Assembly: GCA_046309775.1 (NCBI GenBank)
Contig: JBKCOM010000144.1
Span: forward strand, 1-25,110
Direction of reading: 5' to 3'
Source: JAIXWP01 sp046309775
GTDB taxonomy: Bacteria; Bacteroidota; Bacteroidia; Flavobacteriales_D; Sanyastnellaceae
DNA: 25,110 nucleotides
The notes beneath the pieces were generated by a model. The model saw only the letters and a program-made list of their open reading frames with translations, made no database searches and was not told the origin of the DNA. Shown one piece after another: positions 15,487 through 23,079 of this stretch. How positions within the stretch are numbered: the stretch's first letter is position 1; each line of letters begins with the position of its first letter. The position numbers were made by a program, and so were the translations under genes.

Positions 15487-16699
15487 ATGGAATGAGGATA
15501 GAACTGTCGCCGTAACTTAGAAAATAGAAGTTTTCTTCGAGAGCTTTTGCATATACCTCTCTCCATTGTTCTCCAATGATAGCTGCGACCAAGAGGATGA
15601 GCGTGCTTTTTGGCAAATGAAAATTTGTGATGATTCCGGAGGCGACTCTCAATTGATACCCTGGAGCAATGATGAGTGAAGTGCTTCCTCCGAGCTTTTT
15701 CAAACCATACTTTTCGCAGTACTCTAGCAGCGCAGTCAGAGCATCCACTCGCGAAACATTTTGAGGAAGGTCATACGCTTCCCATTGGTTGAGCACAAGA
15801 GTATTTTGGATTTGCTCGGGGTAATGGAGATACTTTACCCCCAACCAATAGAGGCTTTCAATGGTGCGCATGCAAGTGGTACCCACGGGAATTGTTCTTC
15901 CCTTTGGTTTGATAAGCGCCTCAATGAATGAAGGAGTGACTTCAAATACTTCTCCGTGCATTTCATGTTCTTCGAGAAGAGAGGCAGACACCGGTTTAAA
16001 GGTTCCACTTCCTACGTGCAGCACCAGTTTTTGAATATTTACTCCTTGCTGCTCAATTTGGCTGAGGATGGAAGGGGTAAAATGCAAACCTGCTGTGGGA
16101 GCAGCTACTGAGCCCTCAAACTTTGCGAATACAGTTTGATAGCGTTCATAATCCGCGGCCTCAGCCTTTCTATCAAAGTAAGGCGGGAGTGGCAATTCTC
16201 CTGCTGCAGATAATATTTCTGAGAAACTGATATTTGGGTTGTTCCAGAAAAAGCGGACGGTAAAAACAGAATCACTTGACAAAGTGCGCTCGGCAAATAA
16301 TTCAAGCAAATGATCACCCAGCTTCACATCCAATTTTAAGACACCTTCTTTCCATTTTTTCGCACCACCAATCATGACTTCCCACTCAACGGCATCCCGA
16401 CGCTCCATTGCCTGCTGATGATCCATTTGAAAAGGCTGAAGACAGAAAATCTCTATCAGCGCCCCGGTATCCTTACGAAAGTAAAGTCTTGCAGGGATTA
16501 CCTTGGTCTCATTGAGCACGAGCAGGTCGCTTTCGTCAAGGTATGATTTTATGTTTTTAAAATAGTCTGGAGTGATTTCTCCTTTTATACAAGCCATTAG
16601 TCTTGAGTCGTCGCGATTGGGCCTCGGGTGAGCTGCAATGGCATGATCTGGCAGATTGTAATCAAAGTCTTCGATTCGAAGTAGGCGCGGATTATTCAT
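15485..16699 (-). CDS. queA: tRNA preQ1(34) S-adenosylmethionine ribosyltransferase-isomerase
   Basis: A 404-residue cytoplasmic enzyme that moves the ribosyl group of SAM onto preQ1 at tRNA position 34, forming epoxyqueuosine. Family motifs are all present: DFDYNLPDHAIAAHP (11-25), LVLNETKVIPARL (60-72), LPLPPYFDR (169-177), YERYQTVFA (184-192) and GSVAAPTAGLHFT (196-208). VLHVGSGTFKPV and the SSILIP end follow. It is longer than the roughly 350-residue proteobacterial enzyme, as I recall is usual for Bacteroidota copies. No other queuosine gene is in the window. An exact -7 box ends 4 nt before its ATG, so the message is probably leaderless. Confidence 0.95.
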   Translation of the reverse strand: MNNPRLLRIEDFDYNLPDHAIAAHPRPNRDDSRLMACIKGEITPDYFKNIKSYLDESDLLVLNETKVIPARLYFRKDTGALIEIFCLQPFQMDHQQAMERRDAVEWEVMIGGAKKWKEGVLKLDVKLGDHLLELFAERTLSSDSVFTVRFFWNNPNISFSEILSAAGELPLPPYFDRKAEAADYERYQTVFAKFEGSVAAPTAGLHFTPSILSQIEQQGVNIQKLVLHVGSGTFKPVSASLLEEHEMHGEVFEVTPSFIEALIKPKGRTIPVGTTCMRTIESLYWLGVKYLHYPEQIQNTLVLNQWEAYDLPQNVSRVDALTALLEYCEKYGLKKLGGSTSLIIAPGYQLRVASGIITNFHLPKSTLILLVAAIIGEQWREVYAKALEENFYFLSYGDSSILIP

Positions 16700-16703
16700 G
16701 ATG

Positions 16704-16711
16704 CAAAGCTA
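16704..16711 (-). promoter_or_regulatory. -7 box of queA promoter
   Basis: On the minus strand, TAGCTTTG (16711-16704) is an exact TAnnTTTG box followed by CATC and then the ATG of queA. Only TTTC, not TTTG, is found at about -33 (16731-16728). With four bases between box and ATG, transcription would begin at or near the start codon. Confidence 0.6.
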
Positions 16712-16737
16712 AAAAGCAGAGAGGAACGAAAGTTCAT

Positions 16738-16768
16738 AAAAAAATCGAAGCCCGACGTTTCGGGCTTC
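16738..16768 (-). terminator. Intrinsic terminator of the sigma/receptor/FecR operon
   Basis: GAAGCCCGA (16747-16755) and TCGGGCTTC (16760-16768) form a perfect 9-bp stem with a 4-nt loop. On the minus strand the hairpin is followed, after CGA, by a seven-base U tract. It lies about 200 nt past the fecR stop codon and upstream of queA, separating the two transcripts. Confidence 0.88.
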
Positions 16769-16971
16769 AATTCTAAACCTTAACTAAAACTAACTATACT
16801 ATCTGATGCATCTCGAATGGATGCTTCATTGTGTGTTACTTACTTTTTATGTGTAAGCCTTTGCTTACCTCGAATATTTTAAAAAAATGAGTGACCTAAT
16901 TTGAACGGCAAAAATCCGATATATTTTGTAAAAAGTGAAATTAAATTTTACAAAAAAATCCAATTTTATCC
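16769..16971 (-). other. Hairpin-rich AT-rich 3' region after fecR
   Basis: This 203-nt stretch has no plausible gene. It holds three inverted repeats: TTTTGTAAAA (16924-16933) with TTTTACAAAA (16946-16955); GTAAGC (16853-16858) with GCTTAC (16863-16868); and GCATC (16808-16812) with GATGC (16820-16824). It ends in the intrinsic terminator at 16747-16768. It may be a long 3' untranslated region or a separate small RNA on the minus strand. No confident internal promoter was found on that strand. Confidence 0.35.
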
Positions 16972-17787
16972 TTACTTCTTGTTTTCGATAACCTCAATAT
17001 TCCTTGAGTCGTTCTTCTTGAATGTCAAGCCATACGGGCTAAGTACGAGATTTAAAACTTCGTCAATATAGGATTTCTCAAATTGACCAGTGTATAATTT
17101 ATTTTCGAAATTCGAATTGTTAATTTCTACATTAAATTGATCTTCAATGTCACTGATTACATTTACAAGCGGCTCGTTTTCATAGACAAACTGACCTGTA
17201 ATCCATGCGTCACCGGCTCTTTTAGCAGGTCGAGCAATCAGTTTTTTCTCGGTAAAATCTGCCTCTTCACCCGGATTGATGATCACAGACTCGCTACCCG
17301 CCGAAACACGCACGCGGCCTGTTTCGCAGATTACGCGGAACTGATTTTCACGCGCAGTAACGTCGAAAGAGGTACCAAGAACTTCCACATCACCGTATTT
17401 AGTGAACACTACGAATCTGCTTCCTTTTTTTACTTTAAAGAATCCAGAGCCATTGAGTTCAATTTGACGATTATCCGACCAATCTTCATTGTAGGAAGCT
17501 GTAGATCTCGCATTGAGAATGAGCTCGCTACCATCGGGAAGGATGAGCGTCTTCATTTCTCCGGCCTGCGTTTGAGCGGTGATGGTTTCGCTTCCATTTA
17601 CAAAGAATATAGAAACTGCGAAAACTATAACTGCGGCTGCGGCAGCTACATACTTCCAAGGATTGTACATCCTAATTACTGAGGTTTCTCCCCTAGCTAT
17701 TTTATCCTGCAACTCGCTCCAAGCCTGCTCTTCAGACTTATTGAACGGTGCTTCTACCCTCCCCCAAAACTTACGATTCTTATCCAT
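16972..17787 (-). CDS. FecR family anti-sigma factor / signal transducer
   Basis: A 271-residue single-pass inner-membrane protein. The cytoplasmic N-tail (1-45, including EEQAWSELQDKIARGE) would bind the ECF sigma factor, the helix at about 46-63 (YVAAAAAVIVFAVSIFFV) crosses the membrane, and the periplasmic part holds a FecR domain (LPDGSELILNARSTASYNEDW, GSGFFKVKKGSRFVVFTKYGDVEVLGTSFDV). The C-terminal DUF4974 (about 200-268, FVYENEPLVNVISDIEDQFNVEI to LSPYGLTFKK) would contact the receptor's STN domain. It is on the short side for Bacteroidota FecR proteins. It is the last gene of the operon, 64 nt after the lipoprotein gene; fecR usually follows the sigma gene directly. Confidence 0.92.
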   Translation of the reverse strand: MDKNRKFWGRVEAPFNKSEEQAWSELQDKIARGETSVIRMYNPWKYVAAAAAVIVFAVSIFFVNGSETITAQTQAGEMKTLILPDGSELILNARSTASYNEDWSDNRQIELNGSGFFKVKKGSRFVVFTKYGDVEVLGTSFDVTARENQFRVICETGRVRVSAGSESVIINPGEEADFTEKKLIARPAKRAGDAWITGQFVYENEPLVNVISDIEDQFNVEINNSNFENKLYTGQFEKSYIDEVLNLVLSPYGLTFKKNDSRNIEVIENKK

Positions 17788-17851
17788 GATTATTCGCGTT
17801 GTCGTTGTTTTTTACACCTACGTCTATCATTACCCTACCTTTCTCTAAAAA

Positions 17852-18607
17852 TTATTCTAAAATATTTAATTCAATCTGATAAGCATTCACACACGTCCAA
17901 AGACCGCGCGCTCCAGTGATATTATCGGGACCTTGGGTGGCAAGAAATCCCTGACCTCTGTTTCTAAAGAAAAAGAAATCTTTGTATAAGTCATGAATTA
18001 CAAAAATGGTAAGTCTTTGCCTACCATAGAACTTAAAATCAGTATCAAACAGCGTCACTTCATTTTCTTCGATCGGGGCAAAGAACTGATTTTGGAACAG
18101 TCCTGCGGGAACGGTGAAAGGAATTTCGGTTGGATTTTGCTCAAGAGTTTCAAGGCTTAAAAGGTATGACACTCCTTCAATGGGATCCCATTTAACTTCA
18201 AAAACCGATGCACCAGGATTGTTGGGCTCCACTTGAAAACTTGTATTTGAAATAAGTGTGGGCACAATCACAGGAGGAATTATTGCCTCGGCCACGCTAT
18301 TTCTGGTATCATCTATTTCTAATGTAATTGTCTCTCCTGCTTCCGCCCAATTTTCTGGGGCTTTTGCTAGATATTCTCCATTTTCTTCGTGAACGACATT
18401 CACCACATTTTGACCAACGGTGATGGTAACCTTCGAATCCTCAACTGGTACAATTCCATCATCATCATTCATTCTGTTTATTTGAACTACCGCACTATCA
18501 AGGCCAGCGATATAATAACCGTAGATCTCGGTTACCTCTGGCTTTGGCTGCTCTCCAACACAGCCAAGCGAAAAGATCAAAACAGCTATGTATAAAAAAC
18601 TTCTCAA
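17852..18607 (-). CDS. DUF4249-like outer-membrane lipoprotein, receptor partner
   Basis: A 251-residue lipoprotein. The start is TTG at 18607, overlapping the receptor stop codon (TTGA); MRSFLYIAVLIFSLGCVGEQ gives a lipobox SLGC with modified Cys16. An Ig-like N-terminal part (SKVTITVGQNVVNVVHEENGEYLAKAPENW) is followed by a larger beta-rich part ending FLATQGPDNITGARGLWTCVNAYQIEL. This resembles DUF4249 proteins, which accompany STN-containing TonB receptors in Bacteroidota, though the copy is short and the assignment rests on context and overall pattern. It may form a lid or ligand-binding partner of the receptor, as SusD does for SusC; that role is inference. Confidence 0.72.
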   Translation of the reverse strand: MRSFLYIAVLIFSLGCVGEQPKPEVTEIYGYYIAGLDSAVVQINRMNDDDGIVPVEDSKVTITVGQNVVNVVHEENGEYLAKAPENWAEAGETITLEIDDTRNSVAEAIIPPVIVPTLISNTSFQVEPNNPGASVFEVKWDPIEGVSYLLSLETLEQNPTEIPFTVPAGLFQNQFFAPIEENEVTLFDTDFKFYGRQRLTIFVIHDLYKDFFFFRNRGQGFLATQGPDNITGARGLWTCVNAYQIELNILE

Positions 18608-21231
18608 AATGAATAAGCTATTTGTAAGGAAGGAATAAATCCGAGCATCTCCACTTTTCTTTCTTGGATGAGATATGTTCCATCCTCTCTTAAGAATGAA
18701 AGGTATTGAATATCTCTGATATTTCTCCTGTTATAAATGTTATTGAAATTCAAAGTGAGTTCAAGTTTTCCGCGGTTCCATTCTTTTTGGTAGGTGACAC
18801 CACCATCCAAACGATGATATGGAATGAGGCGGCCGCTATTGATATCGGCAAATACGGGTACTTTGAGTTGACTTCCATTTGCCGCTGTAACGGGCATTTC
18901 ACCAAGATAAGGTGTAAAAGGGCGACCACTTCCGAAGATCCAATTAACCCAGAAATTAAATACGCGCCATTTCAATTCATAATACATTTTGAGCTCGTGC
19001 TGGTGTTCATAGCCCGGTACGAGATCATTTTGAAGATCCAAGGCTTCGAAAGCCATAGTTGTATTGGCAAGTGAGTAGCCTATCCAAAAATCTGATTGAC
19101 CAAAATCTCTTTTTAGAAATAGGTCAAAGCCGACAACGCTTCCATTGCCTTTCACAACATTGATATCATCATTCATTCCCAACCACATCCATTGCGAAAC
19201 ATCCACCGCCATTCCCTCATTGACCTTTAGATAGGCTTCCATATCCAACTCCCATTTCAAAATAGGCACTAAGACCCCCAGCATGAACTGATCACTGCGC
19301 AATACGGGCATAGCATCATCATCGCTCAATACCCATGTGTCGGGCTGATTCAGAAAAAGGCTCTGCTGCCGCAAGCGATGCACATATTGATGAATGCGCG
19401 AAACAGAACCTTTAAATTGAATGCTATCACGTTGACCGTAAGTGGCGTTAAACGCCCACTCGGGATAAACTTGTTCTGTGATTGAATAATAATTGAGGCG
19501 TGAACCGACGTTCCACTTAAAATCACCTTGTCCTCCATTTACTTGGGCGAATAGCGTGCTCAAGTTCATTCGATTGATGGTATCCGAAAGCAGTGTCGAT
19601 TGATTATTGTTTCTTTCAATAGCCACTTGATTCATCATTCCACCAAAAAACCAAGTCCATTTTTTCGAGTTCCATTCGAGTTGGTAGCGAACGTTTGCAT
19701 CTCTTAGTACGTTGTTATCCTCTCTCAAAATACGCTGCACATCTTGAAAGCGTAAGTCAATGAGCGTATCAATGGCGTTAAGGTCTGATGCATATCTAGA
19801 CCAACCGATGGTGAGGTCATGATTTAGATTGTACCGAATTCTTCTTTTCCAGCCCGCGCCGATGCCTCGATTTCCCCATTCGCTATTATCCGAATAGCTA
19901 AAAGAATACGCTCCTAAGTTATCAGTTGAGTTGTATGCGATTCCCAATTGATCATTACTATAATAACCACTGAGGAAGAAAATATCCTTCGAGGAGGGTC
20001 TCCAAGTGATTTTACTAATGACATCTGAGAAGCGATACTCTGCCTCTTCGCCTGCCGTGGAAGCATCATCAGAGGTAATGCTTGCTTTATAAATCGTATT
20101 GAACAACTCGGTATAAGTAGGGCTTGTCCAAACATCGGTGATTGAGCGTCGTGCAGAAATCATCAGTGACGCATTATTTGAAGGGCTTAGCGGTGTTTCT
20201 AGATATCCCGAAATAGCAAGAGGACCAAGAACTATTTTACCACCGGATTCATAGCGATTTCCTTCTTTCGCAGTAATTTCAACGGCACCGCCAACGCGCG
20301 AAGCAAATCTTGCTTCGCCGCCACCTTTTTGAACACGGATATTTTTTACCGAAAGAGGATTTATTGCGCTGATTACACCAAAAAAATGATCCATGTGATA
20401 AATGGTGAAGCCATCAATTTTCAACAGGCTTTGATCGCCCGGACTGCCGCGAATGATAAGACCGTTGCTCGTTTCATTGCTTGCATTTATACCTGGTAAT
20501 AATTGTGTGGTGCGCAACACGTCGGGTTCGCCAGGCCCATTGATGGAACCTAAAAGTTCCGGGTTAATGAGCAACTGCCCCGGCTCGGAAGAAGAAGCCA
20601 CTGGAGAAAGTCCTTTGGCTTCGACCACAGCGGCGGGTAGCGCATTATTCCTCACCTTCAACAAAACGGTCGATTCTCGTTCCCTTCTAAGGTTTCGGAT
20701 TTTAAAAGTTTTTCGTTCATAGCCAATATAAGAAAATGAAATCTCGCAAGAGTCTGATGGTATTCCTGACACGAGCATTTCACCGTTCGCATTTGCCGTA
20801 AAAACGCGTGGAGGGTATAGAACCTTCCCGATTGCGTAAGGCAGCGGCTCACCGGATTCGGCATCCTCAACGGTCACATAAAACTCAATTTTTTCAACTG
20901 AATCTTTAAGTTCTTCCGAAGAAATAAGCGGAATTATGACATAAGTATTTCCTACTTTTCGATAACCGAGATTGTTAGGTTCGAGGATTTTTTGAAGTGC
21001 AATTTCCAATAATTCGTTTTCCCAATTTTCATTTACCACGAATTTTTCAAGTGCTTTTGGATCATAGGAAAATCTGAGGTTGTAGCGTGATTTTAAATCA
21101 AGAATTACCTCTTGTCCGGTAGCATTTTGATATTTTGCAGAAATTAAAAGTGGCTGCACTTGTGCCGACAAATCATAGCCGAGCAGCACAAGAAATAAAA
21201 AGAGACATACTATTCTATTGATTAGAATCAC
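18604..21231 (-). CDS. TonB-dependent receptor/transducer with STN domain
   Basis: An 875-residue outer-membrane receptor. The signal peptide is about MILINRIVCLFLFLVLLGYDLSAQ. Residues 40-105 form an STN signalling domain (VILDLKSRYNLRFSYDPKALEKF, LLEIALQKILEPNNLGYRKVGNTYVI). Residues 116-195 are a carboxypeptidase-regulatory-like domain (SGIPSDSCEISFSYIGYERK). The plug spans about 220-320 (DVLRTTQLLPGI, LIIRGSPGDQSLLKIDGFTIY, VGGAVEIT), then a beta-barrel ends in ...SLQIAYSF with terminal Phe. The STN domain is what couples ligand binding to a FecR protein, so this is a signalling receptor. The start is GTG at 21231, overlapping the sigma stop (GTGA). Ligand unknown: no catabolic or siderophore gene is next to it. 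Confidence 0.93.
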   Translation of the reverse strand: MILINRIVCLFLFLVLLGYDLSAQVQPLLISAKYQNATGQEVILDLKSRYNLRFSYDPKALEKFVVNENWENELLEIALQKILEPNNLGYRKVGNTYVIIPLISSEELKDSVEKIEFYVTVEDAESGEPLPYAIGKVLYPPRVFTANANGEMLVSGIPSDSCEISFSYIGYERKTFKIRNLRRERESTVLLKVRNNALPAAVVEAKGLSPVASSSEPGQLLINPELLGSINGPGEPDVLRTTQLLPGINASNETSNGLIIRGSPGDQSLLKIDGFTIYHMDHFFGVISAINPLSVKNIRVQKGGGEARFASRVGGAVEITAKEGNRYESGGKIVLGPLAISGYLETPLSPSNNASLMISARRSITDVWTSPTYTELFNTIYKASITSDDASTAGEEAEYRFSDVISKITWRPSSKDIFFLSGYYSNDQLGIAYNSTDNLGAYSFSYSDNSEWGNRGIGAGWKRRIRYNLNHDLTIGWSRYASDLNAIDTLIDLRFQDVQRILREDNNVLRDANVRYQLEWNSKKWTWFFGGMMNQVAIERNNNQSTLLSDTINRMNLSTLFAQVNGGQGDFKWNVGSRLNYYSITEQVYPEWAFNATYGQRDSIQFKGSVSRIHQYVHRLRQQSLFLNQPDTWVLSDDDAMPVLRSDQFMLGVLVPILKWELDMEAYLKVNEGMAVDVSQWMWLGMNDDINVVKGNGSVVGFDLFLKRDFGQSDFWIGYSLANTTMAFEALDLQNDLVPGYEHQHELKMYYELKWRVFNFWVNWIFGSGRPFTPYLGEMPVTAANGSQLKVPVFADINSGRLIPYHRLDGGVTYQKEWNRGKLELTLNFNNIYNRRNIRDIQYLSFLREDGTYLIQERKVEMLGFIPSLQIAYSF

Positions 21232-21794
21232 AATTCTGTACCAAGCTTTTCACGCAATATACGCAGAACTTTGCTCATTCGTTTTTCTACGGCCTTCACT
21301 GACAATCCGAGCCGCTCGGCAATTTCAGCATATGTAAGGTCTTCTAAACGGTTCATCAAGAAAACTTGCCTACCTCCCTCGGGGAGAATGGCGAGCACGG
21401 CCTCCAGTTTTTTTTGATACTCGTCCATTTCGGCGAGCTTTTCCGGGTTATCAGTATCTCTGTCGACACCTGGTTTTTGTCTAAACTTGAACATCAATTG
21501 TTGCCTTTTTAGCTGATTGATGGTCACATTTTGCGCTATTGTATACAAATAAGCCTTGATGGTTCTCTTGTCAATTTTTTCGCGCGTCTCCCAAAGTTTT
21601 ACGAAAACATCTTGTGTGATATCCTCGGCCATATCCACATCGCCGCATTTATAGTAGATAAACGAGCGAATAGGCTTATAAAAATCCTTGAATGCCTGAC
21701 GATACTCGGCATCGGTCAACACCTCTAGATTTTTTTCAGGCTTAAAAATACTTAGTAGCACAAGGAGCGGATTTGAGATATGGTTGCGGTTCAA
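21228..21794 (-). CDS. ECF-type RNA polymerase sigma factor
   Basis: A sigma-70 family ECF factor of up to 188 residues. Region 2 is clear (FYKPIRSFIYYKCGDVDMAEDITQDVFVKLWE, about 38-69, and YLYTIAQNVTINQLKRQQL, 83-100), as is the region 4 helix-turn-helix (LTYAEIAERLGLSVKAVEKRMSKVLRIL, 153-180). It directs polymerase to target promoters, probably including this operon, when released by the FecR protein encoded three genes downstream. The start is uncertain: the only upstream option is TTG 21794, which coincides with a -7 box, so GTG 21761 or GTG 21722 may be the real start, giving 177 or 164 residues. There is no in-frame ATG before region 2. Confidence 0.9.
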   Translation of the reverse strand: MNRNHISNPLLVLLSIFKPEKNLEVLTDAEYRQAFKDFYKPIRSFIYYKCGDVDMAEDITQDVFVKLWETREKIDKRTIKAYLYTIAQNVTINQLKRQQLMFKFRQKPGVDRDTDNPEKLAEMDEYQKKLEAVLAILPEGGRQVFLMNRLEDLTYAEIAERLGLSVKAVEKRMSKVLRILREKLGTEL

Positions 21795-21826
21795 AAATAG
21801 TATGAGTCGCGCAACTTTGACCCAAA
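21792..21826 (-). promoter_or_regulatory. Promoter of the sigma/receptor/FecR operon
   Basis: On the minus strand, TTTG (21826-21823), a 23-nt spacer and an exact TATTTTTG (21799-21792) match the housekeeping consensus. The last three bases are the TTG at which the longest sigma-factor frame would begin, so transcription likely starts downstream of it. Confidence 0.55.
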
Positions 21827-21884
21827 TTGTTGTTCTGGGGTTGTAAGCCTACCCATAAATAAAAAACACCATTTATGTAAAACC

Positions 21885-21917
21885 TTTGCCAGTCAAGAGT
21901 TTAAAAGGTTAGCTTTG
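21885..21917 (+). promoter_or_regulatory. Sigma-A promoter of the alpha/beta hydrolase gene
   Basis: TTTG (21885-21888), a 21-nt spacer and an exact TAGCTTTG (21910-21917) make the best consensus promoter in the window. ATG 21931 follows 13 nt after the box, so the leader is only a few bases, A-rich and without a Shine-Dalgarno sequence. Confidence 0.7.
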
Positions 21918-21930
21918 AAAAAAAAGTGAT

Positions 21931-23010
21931 ATGAAAAAAATTCTCTTTGCTGCGGTATTGATTCTTTTGGAGATTTCAATTAGCGCCCAAAGCACGCGTC
22001 CTCAGACACCCAAGCCACCTTTTGAGTATATAGAAAAAGAAGTAGTGATTACCAATCCCAATGGCGGCCACACATTGGCGGGGACGCTGACAATGCCCAA
22101 AAAAGGAAAGGGATTTAAGGCGGCAATACTTATAACGGGCAGTGGTCCGCAAGACCGCGACGAGACATTGATGGATCATAAACCATTTGCGATCATTGCC
22201 GATGACTTTGCCAAGCAAGGGATTGCAGTGCTCCGTATCGACGACCGCGGCATTGGAAAGAGTAAGGGTAATTTTGAAACCGCCACGAGTGCCGATTTTG
22301 CTACCGACATCGCCGCCTGTTTTGATTATTTAAAAAAGCAAAAAAAAGTTGACAAGACTAAGATTGGCCTTATTGGACATAGCGAAGGTGGCATGGTGGC
22401 AGCGATGACCGCGGCAATGCGCCCTGAAGTGGCCTTTGTGATTTCTTTAGCTGGTACAGGAGTGAATGGACGTTCGGTTTTGTACCAACAAAACATGGAT
22501 ATAATGTTGGCTGCGGGAGCGTCTAAAAAGGATGCGGAGGCCAATCGCAACAATGTGATGCGCATGTTGGATATTGTGATGACAGAGACCGATAGCGCCA
22601 AAGTAACAGATCGATTGATGCTATTAATGGATACGATGCTAGGCCCGCAAAAGGCAATGATACCTAATTTGGAAGAGTTCAAGAGAAATCAAGTTGCAGG
22701 CATCAATAGCGATTGGATGAGATTTTTTTTAAAATATGAGCCTAGTACAGATTGGAAAAAAGTGAAGTGTCCGGTGCTTATTCTCAATGGCGATAAAGAC
22801 CTCCAAGTGAATGCGGAGGTAAATACAAAAGCGATTGAGTCAGCGCTAAAATCAGGGGGAAATACTCAATTTAAAACTGTTATCTTTCAGGGTATGAATC
22901 ACCTTTTTCAGACCTGTGAAAAATGTACTATTCAAGAATACGACCAATTGGAAGAGAGTTTTTCAGTTCAAGTATTAGATGAAATGCGGAAGTTCATTCG
23001 TAACTTGTAG
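21931..23010 (+). CDS. Secreted alpha/beta-fold hydrolase (esterase-like)
   Basis: A 359-residue exported hydrolase. MKKILFAAVLILLEISISAQ is the signal peptide, and a Pro-rich linker (STRPQTPKPP) follows. ITGSGPQDRDET (68-79) supplies the oxyanion region, DDRGIGKSKG (104-113) is a conserved turn, and GHSEG (149-153) holds the nucleophile Ser151. Asp290 in LNGDKDLQV and His324 in QGMNHLFQ complete the triad. A helical cap lies between (about 185-265). It resembles EstA-type esterases and other broad-specificity hydrolases; the substrate is unknown. A CxxC pair (CEKC, 329-332) follows the catalytic His closely. The gene is divergent from the sigma-factor operon, with 136 nt holding both promoters. 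Confidence 0.9.
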   Translation: MKKILFAAVLILLEISISAQSTRPQTPKPPFEYIEKEVVITNPNGGHTLAGTLTMPKKGKGFKAAILITGSGPQDRDETLMDHKPFAIIADDFAKQGIAVLRIDDRGIGKSKGNFETATSADFATDIAACFDYLKKQKKVDKTKIGLIGHSEGGMVAAMTAAMRPEVAFVISLAGTGVNGRSVLYQQNMDIMLAAGASKKDAEANRNNVMRMLDIVMTETDSAKVTDRLMLLMDTMLGPQKAMIPNLEEFKRNQVAGINSDWMRFFLKYEPSTDWKKVKCPVLILNGDKDLQVNAEVNTKAIESALKSGGNTQFKTVIFQGMNHLFQTCEKCTIQEYDQLEESFSVQVLDEMRKFIRNL

Positions 23011-23044
23011 AAAAAGGTTTTCAATTTTATTATAAAATAGGGAC

Positions 23045-23075
23045 TTTGGGCGGGTGTATCAAAATTGTATCTTCG
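23045..23075 (+). promoter_or_regulatory. Sigma-A promoter of the threonine dehydrogenase gene
   Basis: TTTG (23045-23048), a 19-nt spacer and TATCTTCG (23068-23075, one mismatch) precede ATG 23080 by 4 nt. This points to a leaderless message and to 23080 rather than TTG 23065 as the start. Confidence 0.6.
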
Positions 23076-23079
23076 CCCC

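Noticed and set aside
16900..16930. A plus-strand promoter (TTTG ... TATATTTTG) in the region after fecR
   Set aside because: The box has three instead of two bases between TA and TTTG, and there is no plus-strand gene downstream; an antisense transcript is possible but unsupported.
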